Shown piece by piece: positions 1 through 9,494 of a stretch of DNA of 64,000 nucleotides. Under the pieces are notes generated by a model that did no database searches, was not told where the DNA came from, and saw nothing but the letters and a program-made list of their open reading frames with translations. Position 1 is the stretch's first letter. Every line of letters begins with the position of its first letter. The DNA lies in contig JAIOYZ010000022.1 of NCBI GenBank assembly GCA_021740845.1, positions 1 to 64,000 on the forward strand, in the 5' to 3' direction. The translations under genes and the position numbers were made by a program. The stretch is from Bacteroidia bacterium. GTDB lineage: Bacteria; Bacteroidota; Bacteroidia; UKL13-3.

Positions 1-2
1 AC

Positions 3-2660
3 CAAATAACTGTAGTGGTAACAGATACCGTACGACCAATAGCAATTGCACAAAATGTAACTGCATATTTGAATGCAACAGGAACTGCCACAGTAAGTGC
101 TTCACAAGTGAACAATGGTTCAAGTGATAATGTGGGAATTAGTGGTTTAACCTTAAGCCAATCTAGCTTCGCTTGTAACAATACTGGATTAAATACAGTT
201 ACCTTAACAGTAACGGATAATTCTGGAAACTTTAGAACGGCCCAAGCAATTGTAACGGTTTTAGATACAATTAAACCTATTGTAGCAGGTCAGAACTTAA
301 CAGTTTATCTAAATGCTTTAGGTTCAGCCAATATTAGCGCAACACAAATAACTAGTAGCAGTTCCGATAATTGTAGTATAACTAGTATTGTTGCATCTAA
401 AACCTCGTTTGATTGCAGTAACCTTGGTTCAAATACAGTGATTTTAACAGCTACTGATGCCAGCAGTAATGTGGGAACGGTTAATGTAACTGTTACTGTA
501 TCTGATACAACCCGACCAGTTGCATTAATTAATAATAATGTCAATATATACCTTAATGCTTTAGGAACTGCAACATTAAGTACTTCACAAGTAAATAATG
601 GTTCAAGTGATAATTGCACAATTTCATCAATCGTATTAGGCAAAACAACATTTACTAGTGCCGATTTAGGTGCAAATGTGGTAACCTTTACGATTACGGA
701 CCAAAGTAATAATAGCAGAATTGTTAATGTAAATGTGAATGTTCTTGATTCTATCAAGCCTATAGCATTAGCTCAGAATCGAACCATTTATTTAAATGGT
801 TTAGGAACTACCAGTATCACTGCCTCCGAGGTAAATAATTCTTCTACAGATAATGTGGGAATTGCTAATTTGAGTTTGAGCCAAACTAACTTTAATTGCA
901 ATAATTTAGGAGCCAATAATGTGGTATTAACTGTAACAGATGCTTCGGGAAATTTTGCAACTGCCTCCGCAATCATAACAGTAGTAGATTCAATTAAACC
1001 AACTTTGAGTGCTAATAATTTAACAGTTTATATTAATAGTCTTGGATTTGCATCCATCACTACTGCTCAAGCAACTTCAAGTTCAAGCGATAATTGTAGC
1101 TCAGTTACTATGAGTCTATCACAATCAAGTTTTGATTGTAGCGATTTGGGAGTTAATTCTGTAAATTTAACTGCAACAGATGGTAGTAACAATAGTAGTT
1201 CAGCGAGCTTTGTTGTAAATGTGTTAGATTCTTTAAAGCCAAATGTTTTTGTTAATAATAACCTTAGCATTTATTTGGATGCAAATGGTACAGTTAACTT
1301 AACACCTGCCGAGATTGATGGTGGTAGCACAGACAATTGTTCCATCGCCTTGATGAGTTTATCAAAATCTAGCTTTAATGGTTCTAACTTAGGTAGCAAT
1401 GTGATTACGTTTACTGTAACAGATCAAAGCAATAATTTCAGAACAGTAAATGTTACTGTATTTGTACGCGATACCATGGTTCCTATTATTAAGGCTAAAG
1501 ACCTTGCCTTGTATTTAGGTTCTACTGGAGTTGTTAGTTTAACTACTACCATGGTGGACGATGGTTCTACGGATAATGTAGCTATCACAAATAGAAGTTT
1601 GTCCAAATCTTTCTTTAATTGTCAGGATGTGGGTGTAAATAATATTCACTATACAATTAGGGATGCATCAGGTAATGAATCAACTATTCCAGTTAACATT
1701 ACTATACTCGACACCATTTTGCCGAAGGTTACTTCTCAACCTTTAGATAAAGTAGTAGGATTCTGTAATGATGTAATTAATTATAATATGCCTACAGCAT
1801 CTGATAATTGTAGCATTGTAACTGTAACTCAAACCGCAGGCTTGCCTTCTGGCTCAAAATTCCCAATTGGTTTGACCCTAAATACTTTTGAGATAAGTGA
1901 TGCATCTGCCAATAAAGTTACTGTTAGCTTCCGTGTTGTGGTGGTACCTGAAACTGTAATCGATACATTCCCAGATTTAACAATGTGTGGTGACGCAGCT
2001 CCTATTAATCTAAGTCAAGGAATACCTAATTTAACGTTTAGTGGTTCAGGTATGAAACTAGATAAGGTAACTTTTGATCCAGCAATTTCTGGTTCTGGAA
2101 CTTTCATAATCACTGCTAACTTCTTAGATACAATGGGTTGTGTAAGCACAGGGTCATTTACCGTTGTTGTTTATAGAGTGCCTGATAAACCTACCATAAT
2201 TCGCCAATCCGCTAGTCAGTTAAGTGCCGATAGAGATTATGATTTTTACCAGTGGTATAGAAATAATGAAATCCTAACTGGAGAAACTGGAAAAACTATA
2301 TCTGTGACTCAAAGTGGGGTTTATGGTTTAGTTGTTAGAAATACGAATGGTTGTATAAATGGCAGTGATCCTTTCCCATTGGGCACAACTATTGGTGGAG
2401 CCACAATTATTAAAGACAAGGAGATGTTTAATTTATATCCGAATCCAACTAGTGATAAATTCTTTATCGAATTAAAGAACATTGAAATAAAAGATACTGA
2501 AATTTCTATAATAGATATGTTAGGTAAAGAAGTTATGCGATTTAATGCAAGTGATAACCTAATGGAAATTGGTTCATTGGATTTATCGCCAGGTGCTTAT
2601 CATGTTAAACTGCAGAATGGAAATAGAGTGATGATTAAACAAATTGTAATTGCCAGATAA
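3..2660 (+). CDS. Repeat-containing surface protein with T9SS sorting domain (5' partial)
   Basis: The reading frame is open to the left edge, so this is the C-terminal part of a larger secreted protein; the GTG at 15 is internal. Seven tandem units of 80-81 residues run from 24 to 1709, each starting D-[ST]-x-x-P and carrying an SSDN or STDN motif and a V-T-D-x-S-x-N strand, typical of HYR/Ig-like extracellular folds. An eighth divergent HYR-like unit follows from 1710, then a further region, then a C-terminal domain with the NLYPNPTSD motif (about residues 810-885 of the visible part) characteristic of type A T9SS sorting signals. The protein is therefore expected to cross the outer membrane by T9SS and be anchored or released at the surface, probably as an adhesin; the ligand is unknown. 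The units follow an A-B-C-A-B-C-A order, described under findings. The gene is 24 bp upstream of the OmpA-type gene. Confidence 0.85.
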   Translation, partial: QITVVVTDTVRPIAIAQNVTAYLNATGTATVSASQVNNGSSDNVGISGLTLSQSSFACNNTGLNTVTLTVTDNSGNFRTAQAIVTVLDTIKPIVAGQNLTVYLNALGSANISATQITSSSSDNCSITSIVASKTSFDCSNLGSNTVILTATDASSNVGTVNVTVTVSDTTRPVALINNNVNIYLNALGTATLSTSQVNNGSSDNCTISSIVLGKTTFTSADLGANVVTFTITDQSNNSRIVNVNVNVLDSIKPIALAQNRTIYLNGLGTTSITASEVNNSSTDNVGIANLSLSQTNFNCNNLGANNVVLTVTDASGNFATASAIITVVDSIKPTLSANNLTVYINSLGFASITTAQATSSSSDNCSSVTMSLSQSSFDCSDLGVNSVNLTATDGSNNSSSASFVVNVLDSLKPNVFVNNNLSIYLDANGTVNLTPAEIDGGSTDNCSIALMSLSKSSFNGSNLGSNVITFTVTDQSNNFRTVNVTVFVRDTMVPIIKAKDLALYLGSTGVVSLTTTMVDDGSTDNVAITNRSLSKSFFNCQDVGVNNIHYTIRDASGNESTIPVNITILDTILPKVTSQPLDKVVGFCNDVINYNMPTASDNCSIVTVTQTAGLPSGSKFPIGLTLNTFEISDASANKVTVSFRVVVVPETVIDTFPDLTMCGDAAPINLSQGIPNLTFSGSGMKLDKVTFDPAISGSGTFIITANFLDTMGCVSTGSFTVVVYRVPDKPTIIRQSASQLSADRDYDFYQWYRNNEILTGETGKTISVTQSGVYGLVVRNTNGCINGSDPFPLGTTIGGATIIKDKEMFNLYPNPTSDKFFIELKNIEIKDTEISIIDMLGKEVMRFNASDNLMEIGSLDLSPGAYHVKLQNGNRVMIKQIVIAR
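24..1709 (+). repeat. Seven tandem 240/243-bp units in A-B-C-A-B-C-A order
   Basis: Unit borders read from the D-[ST]-x-x-P motif are 24, 264, 504, 747, 987, 1227 and 1470. Lengths are 240, 240, 243, 240, 240, 243 and 240 bp. Units 3 and 6 share the extra codon and an ITDQSNNSR/VTDQSNNFR signature, units 2 and 5 share an SSSSDNC signature, and units 1, 4 and 7 share DNVGI/DNVAI. The true repeat period is thus 723 bp, a block of three domains. Confidence 0.8.
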
Positions 2661-2684
2661 TTAACCCGATTTTGTTAACGAATA

Positions 2685-4166
2685 ATGAAAAGAAAAATGA
2701 AAAAATTAAGTGAAACAAATAATAAGGGTTCAAAGATTTTGGGCTTGTATTGTACTATTAAATTGTCCTATTTGTTAGTTTTAGTTTTAACAATTCTAAA
2801 TAAAGGCACATTTGCACAGGAGGTTCCTCCTGTGCAAACTAGTGCATCTAATGGCGATTATTTGAAGCCAGTTTTTAATCGTTTTGCCTTAGGATTAAAA
2901 ATTACCCATTTATATGATTTGCCTTATACCTCCTATGATTTATTGTCAAATGGTGCAAATGCAAACGACCCAAAAGGATTAAATGGGCCAAAAACAAAAA
3001 TTGATTTTGCAGCTGGACTAGATGTTAATTACTATTTTTCACCTTTGTTTAGTTTAGACTTTGGCTACGAGAAAGGTAAAATGACAGGTTCAAATAGAAA
3101 GGAATATTATATTTCAAATGTTAACTTTTTTTCTCTTGGTGCTAATCTAAATTTGAAACGTGGATTGAGAACCGAAGAATACAAATTCATTCCCTTCTTA
3201 AGAACTTCAATTAGTCGTGGCGAATTTGAGGCAGAGCGCCGATTTGAAAGTGACGATGCAATATTTAATAAGACTTCTGGTAATACCTTGATTTTTGGTT
3301 TAGGTATGGGTGTGAAATATCACCTAAATGATAAATGGTCTCTTAATTTAATGAGCGAGTTTTCTGTTGCACATACTGATGGATGGGATGGGTATGATTA
3401 TGGTAGTGGTCGTGACCAAATGCTTAAATCTTCCATTGGTTTGAAATATTCTTTTGGCAAAAATAAACATGTAGATCGCTCCTTGGCATGGCAAGATAAC
3501 CGAGTGGATAGGTTACAAGCTAGAATGGACAAGCAAATTAATCAAGCTATTGTTGGAATGAAAGATACTTTGAATAAAGCCCTAACAGATTATATGAATC
3601 AACCAGGTCTTAAAGATTCTGATGATGATGGAATTATTGATAAGTTTGATAGATGCCCAGATATTGCAGGTTTGTTTTCAAATAATGGATGCCCTCCAGT
3701 TGATGAATTAGCTAAAATTGCTAAAATAGATTCCTCTGCAACAAAAAGTGTTGAGTCTGCCGCCCAAATATTAGAAACAAAGGGCGGAGGTCCTATGTCA
3801 GCTGAGGAAAAATATCGATTGAAAAATGAAATTCTAGTCGAAATGTATCCAATCCTTTTTGGTTATAATTCTTATCAATTAAATGAGGATGCTTATCGTC
3901 AACTTAATATTACAGCGGTTATTTTAAGGAATAACCCATCCTATAATTTGGCCTTAACTGGGTTTACTGATAATGTTGGTAGTGCTGATTATAACAAGAA
4001 ATTAGCTAATCAACGTGCCAATGCGGTTTCTTTATATCTTCAAAGTAGAGGTATTGATAAATCGAGAATAAGAGTTACTGCAATTGGAAAAGATGGGGCT
4101 AGAGATGATAATGGTTCAAAAGTTGGTAAAGCCAATAATCGAAGGGTGGAATGTAAATTAGATTAA
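2685..4166 (+). CDS. OmpA-family outer-membrane protein
   Basis: A 493-residue protein with a long N-terminal leader (hydrophobic core about residues 26-40, ending at TFAQ) and an N-terminal beta-barrel-like region (about 60-255). A linker with a calcium-binding TSP3-like repeat (DSDDDGIIDKFDRCPD, about 312-327) is followed by a C-terminal OmpA peptidoglycan-binding domain (about 385-493). In that domain the motifs LTGFTDNVGS, NQRANAV and NNRRVE match the diaminopimelate-binding face of the family. The protein is inferred to tie the outer membrane to peptidoglycan. A shorter start at the second Met (MKKLSE) is possible. It lies just behind the T9SS cargo gene and ends at a strong terminator. 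Confidence 0.85.
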   Translation: MKRKMKKLSETNNKGSKILGLYCTIKLSYLLVLVLTILNKGTFAQEVPPVQTSASNGDYLKPVFNRFALGLKITHLYDLPYTSYDLLSNGANANDPKGLNGPKTKIDFAAGLDVNYYFSPLFSLDFGYEKGKMTGSNRKEYYISNVNFFSLGANLNLKRGLRTEEYKFIPFLRTSISRGEFEAERRFESDDAIFNKTSGNTLIFGLGMGVKYHLNDKWSLNLMSEFSVAHTDGWDGYDYGSGRDQMLKSSIGLKYSFGKNKHVDRSLAWQDNRVDRLQARMDKQINQAIVGMKDTLNKALTDYMNQPGLKDSDDDGIIDKFDRCPDIAGLFSNNGCPPVDELAKIAKIDSSATKSVESAAQILETKGGGPMSAEEKYRLKNEILVEMYPILFGYNSYQLNEDAYRQLNITAVILRNNPSYNLALTGFTDNVGSADYNKKLANQRANAVSLYLQSRGIDKSRIRVTAIGKDGARDDNGSKVGKANNRRVECKLD

Positions 4167-4170
4167 AAAT

Positions 4171-4202
4171 AAAAAAAGGTGGTTATTCCACCTTTTTTTT
4201 TG
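4171..4202 (+). terminator. Rho-independent terminator after the OmpA gene
   Basis: An inverted repeat AAAAAAAGGTGG / CCACCTTTTTTT with a 5-nt loop (TTATT) is followed by a T run. It starts 4 nt after the stop codon of the OmpA-family gene. Confidence 0.85.
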
Positions 4203-4340
4203 GATGCTGAATTAAAAGTATAATTCTTATCAGTGTGGTTTTTATGCTTTATTCCTTAGCTTTTACTTCATTAACTTAGAAAGAGAGAATAAACTTGAAT
4301 CTATTTTTTTTATTTTTAATCAATCATTTTTTTTACCTCC

Positions 4341-5270
4341 CTATTTCACCAAATAAAACCGATAAATCAAATCTATTCTAAAGAGCAAGCCGTCTGCGAA
4401 ATCTGAATTGAGTTGCTTTCTTTTGTCGCCAAAACGGAAAGCGCTTAAGCCAAATGCAACCTTGTCTTGAATATCATATAGCCTATAATTTCTGCCTACA
4501 CTATAACCCAAATTAGCTTTTAAAATAATTCCCTTTTTAGGTTCAAACCCCAAGTAAGTATACAATTCATTGCTGGTCTTAGCTAAATATTCACCTTTGT
4601 CTTGGTAGTAAGTTTGGTGCAAATTATATGTTCTCACAAACGCATTAAAGCGCACGCCTGCATATACTTTTGGGTCGAAATGGTAATTGATATCTGCCAT
4701 AAAAGGCAAGGTTAAATCTGCTTCAAATTTTTGGTTCAAACTTTTATAGTACAATCCCAACAAGGGTGAAATAAATGGTCCAAACAATTCTCCATTATAA
4801 TACAAAGCCATCTTGTATTTGAGTTGTGGACTTTTGGCATATTTAAACAATAGCAATCCACCCAATTGAAAGTCTTCTTTTACAATTTTATTTATAATAT
4901 CCGTCTTCACTAAATCAGATGCCAAGCGCGGAATTACAACTGCCGTTCCCGACCAGCGTTCGCTTATTTGTCGGTTCAAACCGGCCTTAAATATTATGCC
5001 TGTAACACTGCCGCTTTGCCCTGTTGGCGTTAAATTGGCGTACATCCATTCTACATCTAAACCTGTTATGAAATTTGTTTTATCGTTTATTTTTATGGGT
5101 AGGGTAGAGGAAAAACTTAAGTCTTGAACCCTCGTTTTGCTTAAGGAACTATCAAATTGGTTTAGTGGTGTATTGGTATAAAAAACATTCACCAAATCGA
5201 GGTAATTTTGGGCTTGAACCGAACCAAAAAAGGAGCAGCATAAAATAAGAAAAAGTTGAATTTTTTTCAT
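4341..5270 (-). CDS. Putative outer-membrane beta-barrel protein (DUF6268-like)
   Basis: A 309-residue protein with a clear signal peptide (MKKIQLFLILCCSFFGSVQA, cleaved before QNY) and alternating hydrophobic/aromatic strands with aromatic C-terminal residues (DLIYRFYLVK), as expected for an outer-membrane barrel. The pattern resembles Bacteroidota barrel proteins grouped as DUF6268, but I cannot confirm the family without a search. No catalytic motif is visible. Two exact copies of the GGTTCAAACC element lie inside the gene (4540 and 4973), encoding FEP and GLN respectively. A TATATTCG -7-like box lies upstream at 5303-5310. It is transcribed divergently from the nnr gene. Confidence 0.6.
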   Translation of the reverse strand: MKKIQLFLILCCSFFGSVQAQNYLDLVNVFYTNTPLNQFDSSLSKTRVQDLSFSSTLPIKINDKTNFITGLDVEWMYANLTPTGQSGSVTGIIFKAGLNRQISERWSGTAVVIPRLASDLVKTDIINKIVKEDFQLGGLLLFKYAKSPQLKYKMALYYNGELFGPFISPLLGLYYKSLNQKFEADLTLPFMADINYHFDPKVYAGVRFNAFVRTYNLHQTYYQDKGEYLAKTSNELYTYLGFEPKKGIILKANLGYSVGRNYRLYDIQDKVAFGLSAFRFGDKRKQLNSDFADGLLFRIDLIYRFYLVK

Positions 5271-5378
5271 AGGCGTAATGACTGTTGGAACTAACCTTTA
5301 ATCGAATATAATTTTTTTCAAGCTATTCCCTTAAAATTTGAATCAATCCTAGTATAATTTAGTAATTTCGGTTCAAAT

Positions 5379-6890
5379 ATGAAAATCTTAACAACCCTGC
5401 AAATTAAGGCTTGGGACAAATTTACAATACAAACAGAACCTGTTAGCAGTCTTGGTTTAATGGAGCGTGCAGCTGCAAGATGTTTTCAAGAAATGAAGGT
5501 GCATTTAATGGAAGAATTTTCATCACTTTCTAAATTGAATTTTCAAGTGTTTTGCGGACAAGGAAACAATGGTGGCGATGGTTTGGTAATTGCTCGTTTC
5601 TTAAAAATGGAAGGACTTTCAGTTGAAGTATTTATAGTAAATGAAAGGGAAAAAGGAAGTGAAGATTTTGAATTGAACCTAGCTCGTGCCAGCGCCATTG
5701 GTATAGTTCCGCAATTTATAGATTCAAATTTTGGTTTGAACCAAATCAAAAATGCCGATGTTTTAATTGATGCTTTATTGGGTTCTGGATTGAACAACCC
5801 ATTAACGGGTTTATACAAAGAATTAGTAAATATGCTCAATGAAAAACCAGGAATCAAACTCTCGGTTGATATACCTAGTGGCTTGTTTGGTGATATAGAA
5901 ACTGCCATTCAAAATATAGATTCAGCTTCCTTTAAAGCAGATAGGACCTATACCTTTCAAGTTCCAAAATCGAGTTTCCTCTTTGCAGAAACTGCCCAAA
6001 ATGTAGGTGAGTTTTCTACTATCAATATAGATTTGCATCCCGATTTTTTGGTTCAAACCGAAACCTCTTGGAACTATTTGCAACAGGAAGAATTAGAAAA
6101 CAGAAAGCATAGTAAGTTTGATTTTAAATGGCAAAAAGGTCATGCCTTAATAGTTGCCGGAAGTTATGGAAAAATAGGAGCAGCACTCTTGGCAGGCAAA
6201 GCATGTTTGAGCACGGGATGCGGCTTGCTAACAGCATTTACGCCCAAAGTAGGCTATATTCCTTTTCAATCTTCCTTTCCAGAATGCATGGTATTAACAG
6301 ATGAAGAAGAGTTGGAAATTAGAAACTTTCCAGCAATTACAAACTATAATGCAATAGGAGTTGGTCCTGGTTTGGGCACACATTTAGGCACCCAAAAAGC
6401 TTTAGAAAAATGGCTTTCCACTATTAATAAACCAATTGTAATAGATGCAGATGCACTTAATTGTTGTGCTGCTATTATTAACGCAAATCCAGATTTTAAC
6501 TTTCCTGTAAACTGTATTTTAACACCACATGCCAAAGAGTTTGATAGATTATTTGGAGCTAGCAATAATGCATATGAGCGTTTGTTAAAGGCTGTTGAAA
6601 TGGCTAAGAAATACAATATAACTTTCGTTTTAAAAGGGGCACATACACAAATTGTTTCACCTTCTGGCCAAGTGTTTTTTAATTCAACAGGGAATAATTT
6701 ATTAGCAACTGCTGGAAGTGGAGATGTGCTTACTGGAATCATAACTTCCTTATTAGCTCAAGGTTATTCAACACTTTCGGCAGCTAAAAAAGGAGCGTTT
6801 TTGCATGGATTGCTTGCTGATAAACTTCAACAAAAAGGATTTAAGAATATTCTCGCAAGTGATATTATTAAAGAATTGAAGTTTTTATAA
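5379..6890 (+). CDS. nnr: Bifunctional NAD(P)H-hydrate epimerase / ADP-dependent NAD(P)H-hydrate dehydratase
   Basis: A 503-residue fusion that repairs hydrated NADH and NADPH. The N-terminal YjeF-type epimerase domain (about 1-215) interconverts the S and R hydrates and carries the CGQGNNGGDGLV motif at 59-70. The C-terminal ribokinase-like dehydratase domain (about 230-503) removes water using ADP and carries DADALN and AGSGDVLTG (about 445-453). The length is typical of the fused form. The ATG at 5379 sits directly after a partial copy of the recurrent element (CGGTTCAAAT). Two exact copies of the element lie within the gene, in opposite orientations, encoding GLNQ (5733) and LVQTE (6050). 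The 3' end overlaps the convergent gene by 6 bp. Confidence 0.95.
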   Translation: MKILTTLQIKAWDKFTIQTEPVSSLGLMERAAARCFQEMKVHLMEEFSSLSKLNFQVFCGQGNNGGDGLVIARFLKMEGLSVEVFIVNEREKGSEDFELNLARASAIGIVPQFIDSNFGLNQIKNADVLIDALLGSGLNNPLTGLYKELVNMLNEKPGIKLSVDIPSGLFGDIETAIQNIDSASFKADRTYTFQVPKSSFLFAETAQNVGEFSTINIDLHPDFLVQTETSWNYLQQEELENRKHSKFDFKWQKGHALIVAGSYGKIGAALLAGKACLSTGCGLLTAFTPKVGYIPFQSSFPECMVLTDEEELEIRNFPAITNYNAIGVGPGLGTHLGTQKALEKWLSTINKPIVIDADALNCCAAIINANPDFNFPVNCILTPHAKEFDRLFGASNNAYERLLKAVEMAKKYNITFVLKGAHTQIVSPSGQVFFNSTGNNLLATAGSGDVLTGIITSLLAQGYSTLSAAKKGAFLHGLLADKLQQKGFKNILASDIIKELKFL

Positions 6891-7355
6891 CTTAGCTAAA
6901 ATTTGTTCGTAATCGTATCTTAAATCTTCGTGTAATTTTCCCAATAATTTGGCAATTTTTTCTATTTGCCTTTGGTATATAGATTCAATGGCTTGGTATT
7001 TTCTCCAATAAGATTTGCAGTTTTTTAATTCCTCGCAAAAGTGCAATAACAATTCAATTTCTGTTTGAACCAATTTGCTGTACTGTGCGTATTGATTGAC
7101 AATGCGAAGGGTTTTACGAATATACTTAGTGCTAAAGAAAAGACTATTAGTAGGCATATTTACAAAGCGTTCGCTAATATCTTGCTTTGCTTGTTCAATA
7201 TATTTGTCTTCATTTTGTGCTTCAAACAAAAGGTAATGTGCTAACTCTTTATTGGCTTTTTTAAACTTAGCCAATCGCAAACAAAGTTCAATCAATTCTG
7301 CTTGTGGCAAATGCTGAAGTTCTTTTTTTATATGTGCAATACTAGCAGCTTCCAT
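6885..7355 (-). CDS. Conserved helical protein (DUF6155-like)
   Basis: A 156-residue, highly charged, all-helical protein without signal peptide or membrane segment. The N-terminal stretch (SIAHIKKELQHLPQAELIEL, then CLRLAKFKKANKELAHYLL) looks like the Bacteroidota family DUF6155, whose function is unknown to me. It starts 2 nt after the stop of the dipeptide epimerase gene and is probably its operon partner. The 3' end overlaps the convergent nnr gene by 6 bp. No catalytic residues are recognisable. Confidence 0.6.
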   Translation of the reverse strand: MEAASIAHIKKELQHLPQAELIELCLRLAKFKKANKELAHYLLFEAQNEDKYIEQAKQDISERFVNMPTNSLFFSTKYIRKTLRIVNQYAQYSKLVQTEIELLLHFCEELKNCKSYWRKYQAIESIYQRQIEKIAKLLGKLHEDLRYDYEQILAKL

Positions 7356-7357
7356 GC

Positions 7358-8347
7358 TTAATAATTTTGATAAAAGATACCGTTTTCTTCTTTCAATAAA
7401 TGAAAGGGATCATTGCCAACTATTAAGCAACCATCCAAATCTGCGTATTGTACCAATGAACCTAAATTCCACGCACTGCTAATTCCCAAAGTAGTTTCAA
7501 CCATGCAGCCAATCATTGTTTTCAATCCTCTTGCCTTGGCCTCTTTTAAAATTCTAATTCCATTTAAATATCCTCCGGCTTTCATCAACTTCATGTTTAT
7601 GCCATGAAATTGTTTTTCTAATTCATCAAAATTAGGTTGATCCAAAACGCTTTCATCTCCCATAATTGGCAAATAGCTTTTTGCTTTTAAATATTCGTAA
7701 GCAGCCTTTTCTGCAGCTGGCAAAGGTTGTTCTATAAATTCAATAGGATAGGCTTGCAACTTGGGTAAAAATCGAATCAATTCATCCACATCTTTCCATG
7801 CTTCATTGGCATCAATCATAATGGGGTGATTGCCCAATTTGCACAAGGCATTCACCATATCAATCGCAGCTGCATCGTTTATTTTTACTTTCAAAAAATG
7901 AAATCGGTTCAAGCCATACTGCTTATAAAAGCCAGCAATAGCGCTAGGTTCCATAATGGGTAGGGTATAGCAAGAGGCAACTTGTTTTGGTTTTTCTAAT
8001 TCTAGAAATTCAAATAAATCTATTCCTGCTTGCAAGCAATGCGCATGCACAAATGCAGATTCTATTCCAAATCTCAAAGCATTGGGTAGCTTCAAATCAA
8101 GCAAGTATTTTTCAAATGCTGCGGGTTCGGTAGGACAATCCTTTAAGCCTTGTTCTGCTTTTGTAAAGGCCTCGGCAATGTTTTCTGGTGTTTCGTTATA
8201 ACGGATATTAGGTGCTACTTCTCCTTTTCCTATTGCTCCATTTAATTGACAACTTACTATAAAATTTTCTTTGTATTCACTGGTGTTTCGCGAAATTTTC
8301 CAGACATATTTCAACTCCAATTTTATCTTTTCTAGCTTCCATTCCAT
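7358..8347 (-). CDS. L-Ala-D/L-Glu (dipeptide) epimerase, enolase superfamily
   Basis: A 329-residue member of the muconate-lactonizing subgroup of the enolase superfamily. The barrel carries the expected catalytic set: KVK near residue 160, metal ligands in IDANEAW, IEQPL and MGDES, and the second general base lysine in KLMKAGG near residue 255. The family member most often found in Bacteroidota genomes epimerizes L-Ala-D-Glu from recycled murein or related dipeptides. That substrate is an inference from family knowledge and is not visible in the sequence. The gene sits first in a two-gene operon with the DUF6155-like protein. No ATG is seen further upstream in frame that would fit the family better. 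Confidence 0.8.
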   Translation of the reverse strand: MEWKLEKIKLELKYVWKISRNTSEYKENFIVSCQLNGAIGKGEVAPNIRYNETPENIAEAFTKAEQGLKDCPTEPAAFEKYLLDLKLPNALRFGIESAFVHAHCLQAGIDLFEFLELEKPKQVASCYTLPIMEPSAIAGFYKQYGLNRFHFLKVKINDAAAIDMVNALCKLGNHPIMIDANEAWKDVDELIRFLPKLQAYPIEFIEQPLPAAEKAAYEYLKAKSYLPIMGDESVLDQPNFDELEKQFHGINMKLMKAGGYLNGIRILKEAKARGLKTMIGCMVETTLGISSAWNLGSLVQYADLDGCLIVGNDPFHLLKEENGIFYQNY

Positions 8348-8426
8348 CCTGCAAATTAAACCATTTGTATTTATAATTTAGGCCAAGCTAGAATTAGGTG
8401 TTTTAATTTCTTTACACGTTTTTATC

Positions 8427-9494
8427 CTATTGACTATTTGTTAAGAATGAGTTGAATCGATCAATGTCAATTTCATTAAACAAGGGCGTTCCTTCCTCTA
8501 AATGCTGTAAATAATGCTCCGATAAAAAGGGCGCTTGCAACATTCCTTTTGTTCCCAATCCATTGAAAATATACAATTGATTTTTACTTGGATGTTCTCC
8601 CAAAATTGCTGCTCTATCTCTTGTAGTGGGCCTTATTCCAGCAAAATGATTGTCGATTTCAAAGGGTAATTCTATAATTTGTTTTACTTTCTCAATCAAA
8701 CTTTCCTTGCCTTTTTCGTTTATTGTTTCATCCTCAAAATCCCATTCGTAAGTGGCGCCCACTTTGTAAACATCTTCATATTGATGCACTAAGTAAACTC
8801 CTTTTTTCAATATATATCCAGGGTTTAAACCCTTGCATTTTATTTGCAATACTTGTCCTTTACAAAGTTTAAAAGGCAAGTAATTAAAGTATGGATTGTC
8901 TTGATTTTTATAGCCTTCACAAAATATCACTTTGTCGTAAATCTTGTTTTCGTATTCCCATTTTCCTTCTACTTGTTTTAAGTTTTCATAAGAAAATTCG
9001 GTTTGAACCAAATGCCCATTTTCTGATAAATAGTTTTGAAAATCACTTATCCATTCTGCCGTTTTTACCCAGCCTGTTTGGTTCACTTGAAAATAACCAA
9101 ATTCTTTTAACAATGGAGTTTCAACTTGAGGGTCGGCCTCTACGTATTGTTTGAAGTTCTCCTGATCTAATCGTGTACTAAAATCGTTGGATTCTTTTAC
9201 GTTTCCAAAGCCTTGAAGTATGGGAGCTTTTACTAAATATTGTCTACCTAGCCAAGTTTCCATTTCATTAAAGGAAGCATGCAAACTGCTCAATAATTCA
9301 TTGGCTTTCCAATTAACGGTCATGCGTTTTCCACTGATTGGATTAAACATTCCAGCTGCCACTTTACTAGATGTAAACTCACTCTTTTTATCAACTAATA
9401 AGAATTGAATTTGGCGTTTTTTTAATTGGTAGGCAAGCATCAATCCTGCAATTCCTCCACCCACAATTAGGTATTTCTTTTCTGAATTATTCAT
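8427..9494 (-). CDS. FAD-dependent oxidoreductase, candidate stand-alone MnmC oxidase half
   Basis: A 355-residue DAO-fold flavoprotein with an N-terminal dinucleotide-binding motif (LIVGGGIAGLMLAYQL, residues 9-24), a KVAAGMFNPISGKR segment and a C-terminal GIRPTTRDRAA motif. The last resembles the G-x-R-x-x-T-R-D-x-x-P region of the C-terminal domain of E. coli MnmC. The start overlaps the end of the upstream methyltransferase gene by 8 bp. In E. coli the methyltransferase and the FAD domain are one polypeptide in this same order. The natural inference is that this enzyme removes the carboxymethyl group from cmnm5(s2)U34 in tRNA. A generic glycine/D-amino-acid oxidase is the alternative. 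Confidence 0.7.
   Translation of the reverse strand: MNNSEKKYLIVGGGIAGLMLAYQLKKRQIQFLLVDKKSEFTSSKVAAGMFNPISGKRMTVNWKANELLSSLHASFNEMETWLGRQYLVKAPILQGFGNVKESNDFSTRLDQENFKQYVEADPQVETPLLKEFGYFQVNQTGWVKTAEWISDFQNYLSENGHLVQTEFSYENLKQVEGKWEYENKIYDKVIFCEGYKNQDNPYFNYLPFKLCKGQVLQIKCKGLNPGYILKKGVYLVHQYEDVYKVGATYEWDFEDETINEKGKESLIEKVKQIIELPFEIDNHFAGIRPTTRDRAAILGEHPSKNQLYIFNGLGTKGMLQAPFLSEHYLQHLEEGTPLFNEIDIDRFNSFLTNSQ

Noticed and set aside
305..1606. Several minus-strand open frames inside the adhesin repeats
   Set aside because: They repeat with the domain period, consist of low-complexity hydrophobic residues and are mirror frames of the real gene.
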